Virus record (IMG/VR): IMGVR_UViG_3300044991_001171
Location: 1 to 47,525 of that record
Length of the DNA stretch: 47,525 nt
Direction: 5' to 3' (one strand)
DNA from: a virus
Part shown: positions 8,240 to 15,452 of the stretch, piece by piece
How positions within the stretch are numbered: the first letter of the stretch is position 1
How the letters are laid out: each line of letters starts with the position of its first letter
Translations under genes and position numbers: made by a program
Notes under the pieces: generated by a model
What the model was told of the DNA's origin: nothing
What the model saw: only the letters and a program-made list of their open reading frames with translations
Database searches by the model: none

Positions 8240-8782
8240 TTAGATACTTTCACTCCATGTAGGAATAAATCTACCGTCTTCTGTCTTTGTATATGTAAGT
8301 ATACCGTCTCCCATGCGCCGTGTCAATTCTTGTGTTGTTGGAGTCATGTTATTAGTTATTAATTTATCTTTTCTTGGTTGCCCAATATGAATACTTGCTA
8401 GTATTGCACGTATCTCTCTTACTTGTGATTCAGAATAGTATGCTCTGACTTGCCATCCTGTTTCCCCTCCAAATTTTGATCCTGTTGGTTTTGGTATAGT
8501 TCCTGCTTTTATTAGCCTTGGCATATATTTACGATGCCTATTGACAAGTATTGCTGTTTCTGCTATGGTATATGCTCGTTCTCTGTTCCGCCTGAAATCT
8601 GTACGTAGACAAGTTTCAAGTCTATCTTTTGTAATGTTATAAAAAGAAACCATTCCAGTAGATCTTGAGCTATGGTGAATTCTAACTAAATCATTATTTA
8701 AAAACCAAACTTTTTGATTTCCTTTTATTACAGATTCGTTATTGTATTCATCGCTCTGTATTTTTCGTTTAGCAGTAGCCAT
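8240..8782 (-). CDS. Helix-turn-helix DNA-binding protein
   Basis: A 180-aa protein. Residues 71-130 look like a MerR/excisionase-type winged helix: YTIAETAILVNRHRKYMPRL (recognition region), then IKAGTIPKPTG, and AYYSESQVREIRAILAS, which closes the domain. The N-terminal 60 residues contain a segment (KVWFLNNDLVRIHHSSRSTG) that may be a small beta domain. Start is ATG 8780-8782 with GGGAGG just upstream. The first 55 nt overlap the zinc-ribbon gene in another frame. A regulator of the replication operon or an origin-binding protein are both possible; the sequence does not decide. Confidence 0.75.
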   Translation of the reverse strand: MATAKRKIQSDEYNNESVIKGNQKVWFLNNDLVRIHHSSRSTGMVSFYNITKDRLETCLRTDFRRNRERAYTIAETAILVNRHRKYMPRLIKAGTIPKPTGSKFGGETGWQVRAYYSESQVREIRAILASIHIGQPRKDKLITNNMTPTTQELTRRMGDGILTYTKTEDGRFIPTWSESI

Positions 8783-8919
8783 CTGCCCTCCCGACTATCT
8801 TGCGGTGGATGATAAAATTTTCTTTCTCCACATCGGATACAATAAGTTTCAAGATGCATCTGAGAAGTATATTGTCTATCAAGAAACACTCTGCCTTTGC
8901 ATTTATTACAGCTTATCAA
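8728..8919 (-). CDS. Small zinc-ribbon protein, TTG start
   Basis: 63 aa with two CxxC knuckles: CNKC (residues 4-7) and CIRC near residue 27, separated by about 19 residues, as in zinc ribbons. The start must be TTG (8917-8919), because the only later Met would remove the first knuckle and an in-frame stop lies just upstream. This TTG overlaps the stop region of the preceding coiled-coil gene, so translation is probably by re-initiation. Its 3' end overlaps the HTH gene by 55 nt. The pairing with an HTH protein hints at a transcription or DNA-binding accessory role. Confidence 0.7.
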   Translation of the reverse strand: MISCNKCKGRVFLDRQYTSQMHLETYCIRCGERKFYHPPQDSREGRWLLLNEKYRAMNTITNL

Positions 8920-9112
8920 TTTTTTTATTTTCTAAAATAATTTTTTCTTTTAAGTCATCCGAGTATTCTTTTATTGTTTTTTCTTTTAATTTATTATCGT
9001 CTAGCATTTGAGTTATTTCTGCACGAAGAATTGCAATTTGTGTTTCATAATTTGATACTAACTCACCTATACGTTGCTGTAAGGCGGTAATAATTAATTC
9101 GGCTTTTTCCAT
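8906..9112 (-). CDS. Small coiled-coil protein (68 aa)
   Basis: Almost entirely alpha-helical with heptad-like hydrophobic spacing (LIITALQQRIGEL, ILRAEITQML) and a highly charged Lys/Glu-rich C-terminal half. There is no catalytic motif. ATG at 9110-9112 has AGGAAAT as ribosome site. It is the second of two adjacent small coiled-coil genes (the other is at 9121-9333), with only 8 nt between them. Function unknown. Confidence 0.65.
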   Translation of the reverse strand: MEKAELIITALQQRIGELVSNYETQIAILRAEITQMLDDNKLKEKTIKEYSDDLKEKIILENKKIDKL

Positions 9113-9120
9113 TTAATTTC

Positions 9121-9333
9121 CTATGCTTGTAGTGTAGCTAATTCAGATAATAGTGCTTCTTTTTTGGAAGTCTCATTATCAATCTGTTGATTTAAATTGT
9201 CTACGTTAGCCTGATTAATAGTCTCAACAGCTTGTTCTGCTATTAGACTAACATAAAGGTTATAGATATTTGATACAACAGATTTAATATGCTGTGTTAC
9301 TATATTTGATTTTTCTTCATTAGTTAGTTCCAT
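9121..9333 (-). CDS. Small coiled-coil protein (70 aa)
   Basis: Predicted as a long helix with acidic and Gln/Asn-rich heptads: EEKSNIVTQHIKSVVSNIYN at the N-terminus and NLNQQIDNETSKKEALLSEL at the C-terminus. No known family is recognised. The start codon is preceded by GGAAAT. Its spacing of 12 nt to the DUF6171-like gene upstream and 8 nt to the next coiled-coil gene places it in the early-type operon downstream of the strong promoter at about 9863-9892. Confidence 0.65.
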   Translation of the reverse strand: MELTNEEKSNIVTQHIKSVVSNIYNLYVSLIAEQAVETINQANVDNLNQQIDNETSKKEALLSELATLQA

Positions 9334-9345
9334 TTTATTTCCATT

Positions 9346-9618
9346 CTATATAAAGTCAGGGACATCTTGTACTGCGCCCCATTTTCCTAGTGGGCATTCA
9401 GCATGTGGAAGTTTTGCCTTTTGAGCCATAAAGCATCCACATTTTTTGCATTGTCCAGTAGACTTAAGAAATGACGGACATTTTTTGCATAGACTATATC
9501 TATCATTAAATGTTTCTTTATCTACGTTTTCAATTTTTGGATTTAATAGGTCCCACGGCCTTGCTGCATCCCCTGCGCTTTTTTCTTTCCAAAGTTGCCA
9601 AGCAGATTTTTCTGTCAT
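9346..9618 (-). CDS. Cysteine-rich zinc-binding protein (DUF6171-like)
   Basis: 90 aa. The N-terminal half carries ARPWDLLNP, and the second half is a metal-binding module: CKKC (44-47), CKKCGC (57-62), then H72 and C75 in LPHAECPLGKW. This arrangement matches small phage proteins of the DUF6171 type, which sit near fibre or structural genes in many tailed phages. Its exact role is unknown. The ATG overlaps the TAA of the preceding 72-aa gene by 1 nt, so the two are coupled. Confidence 0.72.
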   Translation of the reverse strand: MTEKSAWQLWKEKSAGDAARPWDLLNPKIENVDKETFNDRYSLCKKCPSFLKSTGQCKKCGCFMAQKAKLPHAECPLGKWGAVQDVPDFI

Positions 9619-9836
9619 TATAAGACCTCTGGTTCTGTAAATATTCCAGTTTCGGAATCATATTTAGCACCTGTAGCAACTGATAATGGATCATCAATAA
9701 ATCTTTGTGAAACATCTATAACAATTGGATTACTAGTAAAAATAGCAGCTAGTCTTTCATCTGTATGCAAAACATCTGTAACTTCGCCATCTAAAATAAA
9801 TGCTAACTTTATAGGTGTTTTATCTTGTTCTGTCAT
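9618..9836 (-). CDS. Conserved small phage protein (72 aa)
   Basis: The sequence begins with a beta stretch KLAFILDGEVTDVLHTDERL, followed by AAIFTSNPIVIDVS, and ends with KYDSETGIFTEP. This layout (a 'FIxDGxVxxVLxTDERxAAI' start and a YDxxTGxF end) is familiar from small proteins beside structural genes in cyanophages and other freshwater phages. No function is established that I know of. It is the first gene after a strong promoter, with AAAGGAG directly before the ATG. The sequence alone does not settle whether it belongs with the tail or the early genes. Confidence 0.7.
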   Translation of the reverse strand: MTEQDKTPIKLAFILDGEVTDVLHTDERLAAIFTSNPIVIDVSQRFIDDPLSVATGAKYDSETGIFTEPEVL

Positions 9837-9862
9837 TATTTTCTCCTTTCGCTTATCTTTTA

Positions 9863-9892
9863 ATTATATCACAAACAACAAACACTTGACAA
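9863..9892 (-). promoter_or_regulatory. Strong sigma70-like promoter with extended -10
   Basis: On the minus strand TTGTCA (9887-9892) is followed by an 18-nt spacer and TATAAT (9863-9868) with an upstream TGA (9869-9871), giving the extended -10 TGATATAAT. It is the only candidate in the window with both hexamers close to consensus. The start point is expected near 9856, followed by AAAGGAG and the ATG at 9836. It marks the border between the tail genes and the early-type/replication genes. Confidence 0.75.
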
Positions 9893-9897
9893 CTAAA

Positions 9898-12468
9898 TTA
9901 ATTAATTTGAAAATCATCAAATTGAGTTCCGCCACTGCCTGTTCCTGGCGGTGTTTTTATTATTCCAAAAGCGCTCTGGCCTACAAGCGAAGATTTTGTT
10001 GGGTTTGATGCGGTATAAGATTTTGTAGTTATTGTTGAACTTCTTGCCGTATTAGAATATAATGTTGTAGATATATTATTACCTGAAGTGGATACAGAAA
10101 TTCCACCAATTGTTGATGGAGATTCTTCATTTGAAAAAATATTTTCTGTATTAACTGTAGAAACACTAGAACCATCCGCTTTTAATGTATCAAGTCTTGT
10201 ATTATAAACAGTTACACTAGATGAGCTATTTGAACAATTTGTTGGTAGCGATCCTCCATATTGTGTATTTGGTCCAACAGTACATCCATAAACTGAAGCA
10301 TCATATTCTGTTGTAGAAGCAGAACTGTCATAGACTGTTGTATTTACGTATGCATCATATACAATAGTTGAACCTGGATAATCGTATACGGTTGTATTTG
10401 TAGAAACAGAACTGTCATAAACGGTTGTATTTACGTATGCATCATATATAATAGTTGAACTTGTAGAGTCGTATATAGTTGTATTTACAGTTGCATCATA
10501 TACAAGAAATCCATTTACGAATCTTGTTTTGCAGTTATTTCCAGCACTTCCTAGACCGTTATTTGGGCAACTACTTGAAGTTCTTGTTTTGCAATTGCTT
10601 CCAGCACTTCCCGATCCATTGTCTGGGCAGGAGCTTGTAGTTCTTGATTTACAGTTACTAAATAAGTTTCCTGATCCATTATTTGGGCAAGTACTTGAGG
10701 TTCTTGACTTACAGTTGCTTCCAGCACTTCCCGATCCATTGTCTGGGCAAGAAGTAGAACTCACAGTTCTTGACTTACAGTTGCTTCCAGCACTTCCCGA
10801 TCCATTGTCTGGGCAAGTACCTACAGTTCTTTGTTTACAATAGCTCAATAAATTTCCTGAGCTATTGTCTGGGCAAGTACTTACAGTTCTTGTTTTGCAA
10901 TTGCTTCCAGCACTTCCAGAGCTGTTATCTGGGCAACTGGTAACAATTCTTGTTTTACAGTTAGTTCCTAAGCTTCCTGTATTGTTATCTGGGCAAGTAG
11001 GAATAGTTGCAGTTGTATAATATACATATTTAGTTACAGCAGATGAAGTTTTATTAACTCTTGAAGCCCACCAAGACCCAGCATCTGTTGACCAAAATGT
11101 TAGTCCAAGGCCTTCCGAGCCAGAAGGAAAACTAGCAGAAACAACTGCATCGGTAGTTCCATCTAAAATAACTGATTGTTGCGGATATGTAGTTGGAGTT
11201 GATCCCGAAACAGTACTTGTAATAGATGCTACAGAACCGTTAACGCTCCAAAGAGAACCGTTAGAGCTAAGGCTATATATATAGGAATTTGGACTCATAG
11301 CAGAATTAATAATTGGAGTCATTGTACCTAATCCCCCAGATACCGTTCTTGTATAATTATCTATTACTTGACCAATTTTTGCATCAATTGATGAACTGTA
11401 GTAGTAGTAAAATGTTGTTCCATCAAGTGCAAGAACTTCGTCAATATAGTAAAAATAATATTTTGGGGCAGTAGCATCATTTTGATTTACATTATATGGA
11501 GAAGAACCTGCATTAGATATAGATGAACTGGTTAATCCACTTGTTAGTGGGGTAGAAAAAATTGTTCTTCCAATGTATGAAGTTTTAGATTGAAATGTTC
11601 CAGATTGATAAGTACCAGATGTTCCAGTTATTGCTGCAAATGCGTACCCAGTTCCACTAATAGATGGGGAAGTTAATTGAGTTGGAACAGGTGAGGCATT
11701 TGTAGTAATTGTTAAAGTATTTGAATCATTACCTTGATAGCCTCTATATGTAGCATTTATACCAGTAATTGGAATTACTTTAAAATCATAAGATGTGCTG
11801 GATAAAAGACTAGATATTGTTGCTGTAGTTCCAGATTCTACTGAAGAAAATGAAAAAGTGGCATCTGAAGATAATTTGTAATAAACTAAATAATTAGCAG
11901 CATTTGCCGCGGCGGTAGAAGTCCAATTAATACTAACTGAGTTATATGTGTGGCTTGTTTCTACAATTGTTATATTTTCTGGCCCATATATAGTTGTATT
12001 GCCAGAAGTTGATGATGCGGAGGTGGAATAAGTTGAATTAGTAGCAGTTACAACATACCTATATATATTAGTAGCATTTGGAGATACGTCAGTTAAATTA
12101 TTTTGTAATAAATATGTATTTGTATTACTTGATCCAGAAGATGGATTAGTTGCGGATCCAGATGCTATTTGTGTCCAATTTGTTCCGCTATCTGTACTTT
12201 TATCAAATCTATATGTCATTCCAGTTGAATTAATCCAATAATAGTTTGTTCCAGTTAATGTTTTAGCATATGTTATTCCATCAGTAGATTGTGATATTGT
12301 TACCGTATTTTGAATTGATGGGGTTAAAGAAGAAGAAAATATTAATTTCCAAGATCCCGAAACTTTTAAATATGCAGAAGAAAGATTTTTCCAGACATCA
12401 GAATTTTTTAAATATACAGATGCTACATTTCTCCAGTCCCCATCACTCCCCTTTAGTTTTATTGTCAT
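9898..12468 (-). CDS. Tail adhesin/minor tail protein with FN3 domain and cysteine repeats
   Basis: 856 aa. The N-terminal 50 residues repeat a WRNVASVYLKNSDVWKNLSS-type motif (three W/Y-rich copies) that probably docks to the tail. A fibronectin-III-like domain follows (ENITIVETSHTYNSVSINWT to TLTITTN). Residues 492-649 are eight about 20-residue repeats of the form CP(D/N)N-x8-(N/Y)CKxR, and residues 652-727 are a Tyr-Asp repeat block (VYDA/TTVYDSS). The C-terminus is Ser/Thr/Gly-rich. It is probably a host-recognition protein at the tail tip. The paired cysteines are unusual for a cytoplasmically assembled virion protein. Followed after about 60 nt by the next promoter-gene unit. Confidence 0.8.
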   Translation of the reverse strand: MTIKLKGSDGDWRNVASVYLKNSDVWKNLSSAYLKVSGSWKLIFSSSLTPSIQNTVTISQSTDGITYAKTLTGTNYYWINSTGMTYRFDKSTDSGTNWTQIASGSATNPSSGSSNTNTYLLQNNLTDVSPNATNIYRYVVTATNSTYSTSASSTSGNTTIYGPENITIVETSHTYNSVSINWTSTAAANAANYLVYYKLSSDATFSFSSVESGTTATISSLLSSTSYDFKVIPITGINATYRGYQGNDSNTLTITTNASPVPTQLTSPSISGTGYAFAAITGTSGTYQSGTFQSKTSYIGRTIFSTPLTSGLTSSSISNAGSSPYNVNQNDATAPKYYFYYIDEVLALDGTTFYYYYSSSIDAKIGQVIDNYTRTVSGGLGTMTPIINSAMSPNSYIYSLSSNGSLWSVNGSVASITSTVSGSTPTTYPQQSVILDGTTDAVVSASFPSGSEGLGLTFWSTDAGSWWASRVNKTSSAVTKYVYYTTATIPTCPDNNTGSLGTNCKTRIVTSCPDNSSGSAGSNCKTRTVSTCPDNSSGNLLSYCKQRTVGTCPDNGSGSAGSNCKSRTVSSTSCPDNGSGSAGSNCKSRTSSTCPNNGSGNLFSNCKSRTTSSCPDNGSGSAGSNCKTRTSSSCPNNGLGSAGNNCKTRFVNGFLVYDATVNTTIYDSTSSTIIYDAYVNTTVYDSSVSTNTTVYDYPGSTIVYDAYVNTTVYDSSASTTEYDASVYGCTVGPNTQYGGSLPTNCSNSSSSVTVYNTRLDTLKADGSSVSTVNTENIFSNEESPSTIGGISVSTSGNNISTTLYSNTARSSTITTKSYTASNPTKSSLVGQSAFGIIKTPPGTGSGGTQFDDFQIN
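10288..10513 (-). repeat. Tyr-Asp repeat block within the tail adhesin
   Basis: Irregular direct repeats of about 30-36 nt encode alternating VYDA-YVNTT and VYDSS-type units, with at least seven YD pairs. Two long near-identical stretches (YDAYVNTTVYDSS) lie about 100 nt apart. The period differs from Rhs YD repeats (YDxxGRL), which are absent. Confidence 0.75.
10519..10995 (-). repeat. Eight tandem about 60-bp repeats encoding paired-cysteine units
   Basis: Each unit encodes C-P-(D/N)-N, a Ser/Gly-rich loop and (N/Y)-C-K-x-R. The GGGCA (Cys-Pro) and TTACA/TTGCA (Cys-Lys) words recur at about 60-nt spacing on the plus strand. Copies 4, 5 and 7 are nearly identical, which points to recent expansion or homogenisation. 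Confidence 0.9.
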
Positions 12469-12477
12469 ATTATTACC

Positions 12478-14874
12478 TTAAGGGGTATACACCAATAAGA
12501 CTGAGCCATTGCCTGCATCTGGAAAAGCCGTAGGATTGCTTCCAAATGCAGATGTTGTAATAGTGTACATATTTCTTAATCCACCTGATCTATAGTCTTC
12601 AGCACTACCACTATATGATCCAGATATTTGTGCATTTTTTGCAATTTCAACTTGGCGACCTTCTTGCCCTAAAGAAAGTCTATAGATAAACGTTGATCCA
12701 GTTGCTGACTCATCACCTGCAATATCATATCTTTTAAAATCTGTATACATTAGGTATTGCGAAAGGTTATCATCATAGATTAAAAAGTCAGATCCTGTGT
12801 TACTTTGAATTGAATAGTTTCCTACTTTTATTCTTCCAGTGCCAGTTGAAATAATTCCTGCTTCATCAATAGTCCAACCATTTGTAAGGGTTCCTAGATA
12901 ACCACCTCCTGCTTTTATATCTCCAGTAATCTCTGCATCTGTTGCAAATACTTTACCTGCTACTGTTACTCTAAACTTGTTTGCTGTATCATTTGGGCCT
13001 GTTCCGTTACCCGCCCAAAATACAGAATGAGTTACATCATTTCCTGGGCTATTAATGCCAGCCTTGTATGTGCTAATAGATGAATTTGAAACTGCAATGT
13101 ATCCATTAGTTGAGTCTATTTCTATATTACCTTTTCCAGATATTGACGTTTTAAAAATACTACTTGATGATACGTCCCAGCCTCCGATATTTGCAGAGGC
13201 GGTAGTTAGTTTTCCATTGCTTGCATCAATTGTTGTAATACCTGATACAGAAGATGAGTTAAATGTTAAACCTGAAGAGTTTAATATGTACCCAGCACCT
13301 GAAAGGCTGCCCGAAACTATAGTTCCTGAATATAAAGATCCTCCAGAAATTATTCCAACATTGCCAGCAAAGTATCCACTTCTTGCAGTTATGTCTCCAT
13401 CAATTGTAAATGTAGATCCATCCCAAGAAATATAGTTTGTCGTGCTTCCGCCTACTTTTAATGATGCTGATTGTGCTGAGTCTATATACCAATAGTTATG
13501 TGTATTAAATACTAAACCTCTTTTACCAGTATCTACTCCATATCCAAATTTAAATGTTCCAGTATCGGTTCCACTTACTCCTGCTTGAAAATATCCTGTA
13601 GTTGATACATTTGTTCCTATAAACGGTGTTCCGCTAATTGCAACATTTGAGCCAGCAATGTAAGAAGTAGAATCGTTATTGTATTCATCGTATGTAGCAA
13701 CTGCAAATTCATATGTTAGTCCTACTCCTAAACCAGATAACCTGTATGCCGTTCCAGTACCTGGTGAGTCGGCATATGAGTAGGATGATACAGGACTTGT
13801 TACTGGTCTATATCTTATTCTGTATCCACGAATACCGCCAGTTGTGACGGCAGCCCAAGAAATATCTGCATAACCATTAAACCCAATTGTTCCAGTAGTA
13901 TCTAATCCGCCTGTTGTTGTAACTGTTGCTACATCTGCTGGTCCTGTTGTATCTGCTACAACTGGGTTTGTTGGAGTAATTTTGTATGCAGTTGAAAATG
14001 GTGTTGCAAGTCCCGCATCTGAATAAAACCTTGCCTTAACCCAACGTGCATTAAAGTTTGAAGTAATAATATTTGCGGGATTAACTGTTCCAAAATATGA
14101 TCTAAGATAAGTAACTCCTGTTGGAGCAGTAGAACTTGTTGACTCATATTCTACAATTTCAATTGAGTTATATCGTGCTTCAGTTGGTGTGGTATAGGCA
14201 ACGCTATAACCAGCATTGATTGCTGTTACAGTAATTGTTGGGGTTGGTAGGTCTAAGGTATAGGTAGGAATAGATGCAACACACGCTGTGCTACTTTTAT
14301 TATAAAATGGATCTATTGATAAAACGCAGATGGCTGTAAATACTGTTCTTTGGATTCCAAACATTGATTCGTTTAGTGCTTTTGTTACTGTAAGGGTTTG
14401 TGCGGTTTGAGTTCTATTTACTAAAAATGATTGAAGGGGTGTTTGCTTTGTTACTCCATCTGCGGTTAGTTCAACTATAAATTCAGATACCGTTGAATTT
14501 AATGAGTCCAAATAATCCCAGTTAAAACCAATTACTAGATCATCTCCAGACCAAGATGCAGTAACACTTGATACTGCAGTTGGCGTAACTGCTCCATAAC
14601 CAGTTTTATAACCTGGATTTCCATTAGATGGTGGAACATACTGTTTTTCTTTTGTTCCCGAAGGGTTTGCAGATCCTTTTACTCCTGTAGGATTAGAAGT
14701 GTTGGTTCCCCCAGAAGCTATCAGCTTTCCGTCAAAACCAACAATATCAATTTCTGCACCTTGACGTGATTTTGTTTGTGAAACTTTATTCCAAGCAACT
14801 CTAGGGTCATCAGCACTTATTGGTACCGTGGGATTTTTTGCAACGCTTTTGCCACTTTTATATTTTGAGTTCAT
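12478..14874 (-). CDS. Minor tail/fibre protein with FN3-like domains
   Basis: 798 aa. The start is Lys-rich (KYKSGKSVAKNP), and beta-sandwich domains follow: SSVTASWSGDDLVIGFNWDY near 110-130, and a second FN3-like domain with GYRIRYRPVTSP and GLTYEFAVATYDEYNNDS near 345-410. The second half is a Ser/Gly-rich beta-helical region (FAGNVGIISGGSLYSG, TASANIGGWDVSSSS), as in long tail fibres or the C-terminal part of J-like tip proteins. It ends 10 nt before the cysteine-repeat adhesin and starts 13 nt after the 172-aa tail gene, so these form one tail-tip operon. It probably contacts the host surface. Confidence 0.78.
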   Translation of the reverse strand: MNSKYKSGKSVAKNPTVPISADDPRVAWNKVSQTKSRQGAEIDIVGFDGKLIASGGTNTSNPTGVKGSANPSGTKEKQYVPPSNGNPGYKTGYGAVTPTAVSSVTASWSGDDLVIGFNWDYLDSLNSTVSEFIVELTADGVTKQTPLQSFLVNRTQTAQTLTVTKALNESMFGIQRTVFTAICVLSIDPFYNKSSTACVASIPTYTLDLPTPTITVTAINAGYSVAYTTPTEARYNSIEIVEYESTSSTAPTGVTYLRSYFGTVNPANIITSNFNARWVKARFYSDAGLATPFSTAYKITPTNPVVADTTGPADVATVTTTGGLDTTGTIGFNGYADISWAAVTTGGIRGYRIRYRPVTSPVSSYSYADSPGTGTAYRLSGLGVGLTYEFAVATYDEYNNDSTSYIAGSNVAISGTPFIGTNVSTTGYFQAGVSGTDTGTFKFGYGVDTGKRGLVFNTHNYWYIDSAQSASLKVGGSTTNYISWDGSTFTIDGDITARSGYFAGNVGIISGGSLYSGTIVSGSLSGAGYILNSSGLTFNSSSVSGITTIDASNGKLTTASANIGGWDVSSSSIFKTSISGKGNIEIDSTNGYIAVSNSSISTYKAGINSPGNDVTHSVFWAGNGTGPNDTANKFRVTVAGKVFATDAEITGDIKAGGGYLGTLTNGWTIDEAGIISTGTGRIKVGNYSIQSNTGSDFLIYDDNLSQYLMYTDFKRYDIAGDESATGSTFIYRLSLGQEGRQVEIAKNAQISGSYSGSAEDYRSGGLRNMYTITTSAFGSNPTAFPDAGNGSVLLVYTP

Positions 14875-14886
14875 GGCTGTTCCTAA

Positions 14887-15405
14887 TTATTTTGGACCTG
14901 TTGCTTGCCAATTTAAATAAAAATATCCAGTCAAAGGATCAGGATCTTCGCTTGTGCTAGTTGCCCTTGTTACTCTAAAACTAAACTGTGAATCAGTTAC
15001 GTGAAAAATATTAAAAATAATATTATGATTTGTATCGTCAAGTGCTCCAAATGATGAATGTCCAAATCGCATTGTTCCAGTTACAATAGGTTTGGCACTA
15101 AAGGCTGTTGTTCCAGATACTGCGTCTATAAAAGATATGTCTCCATAAAATATTTGATCTCCTGTGTTGCTAGATGCAGTTGTGGTATCAATTTTAGTTG
15201 TGCCATAAAGCATTTTTTGTGGTCCTGGATTATATTCATGAACTACATCATTATCGCCATTCCAGTCTACGGTACCCGAACCCTGCACACCAAAATTATT
15301 TGTAATAGAGCTAATACTATCGCTATGCTGATTAACAACATTAATGACTTGCTGCCATGCACCAAGGTCTATAATATTTGGATCTGATATTTTTACATAA
15401 GGCAT
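14887..15405 (-). CDS. Virion structural (minor tail) protein, 172 aa
   Basis: The N-terminus MPYVKISDPNIIDLGAWQQV, followed by a short helix (INVVNQHSDSISSI), is typical of small tail proteins that start with a trimerising helix. The rest is beta-rich, containing TVDWNGDNDVVHEYNPGPQK and FNIFHVTDSQFSFRVTRA. No enzyme motif is seen. It has its own extended -10 element (15427-15435) and an AGGAGA ribosome site, and it leads the group of three adhesin-type genes. It is probably a fibre-base or tip protein. Confidence 0.65.
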   Translation of the reverse strand: MPYVKISDPNIIDLGAWQQVINVVNQHSDSISSITNNFGVQGSGTVDWNGDNDVVHEYNPGPQKMLYGTTKIDTTTASSNTGDQIFYGDISFIDAVSGTTAFSAKPIVTGTMRFGHSSFGALDDTNHNIIFNIFHVTDSQFSFRVTRATSTSEDPDPLTGYFYLNWQATGPK

Positions 15406-15426
15406 TCTTGTTCTCCTATTTTATCA

Positions 15427-15435
15427 ATTATACCA
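15427..15435 (-). promoter_or_regulatory. Extended -10 element TGGTATAAT (tail-tip genes)
   Basis: TGGTATAAT on the minus strand lies 21 nt before the ATG of the 172-aa tail gene, with AGGAGA between. A possible ATGACA (-35) lies 14 nt upstream, closer than usual. It would serve the three adhesin-type genes to 9898. Confidence 0.6.
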
Positions 15436-15452
15436 TAGCAGAATGTTGTCAT

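Noticed and set aside
10288-10513. Rhs-type YD toxin repeats
   Set aside because: The motif lacks the YDxxGRL form, and there is no Rhs core or toxin domain; it is a fibre repeat.
10529-10843. Plus-strand frame of 104 codons with 20-residue repeats
   Set aside because: The repeat arises from reading the cysteine-repeat DNA backwards; no start signal.
10519-10995. Possible CRISPR array (regular 60-bp repeat)
   Set aside because: Repeats are contiguous, diverge at codon positions and encode a continuous in-frame protein; no unique spacers.
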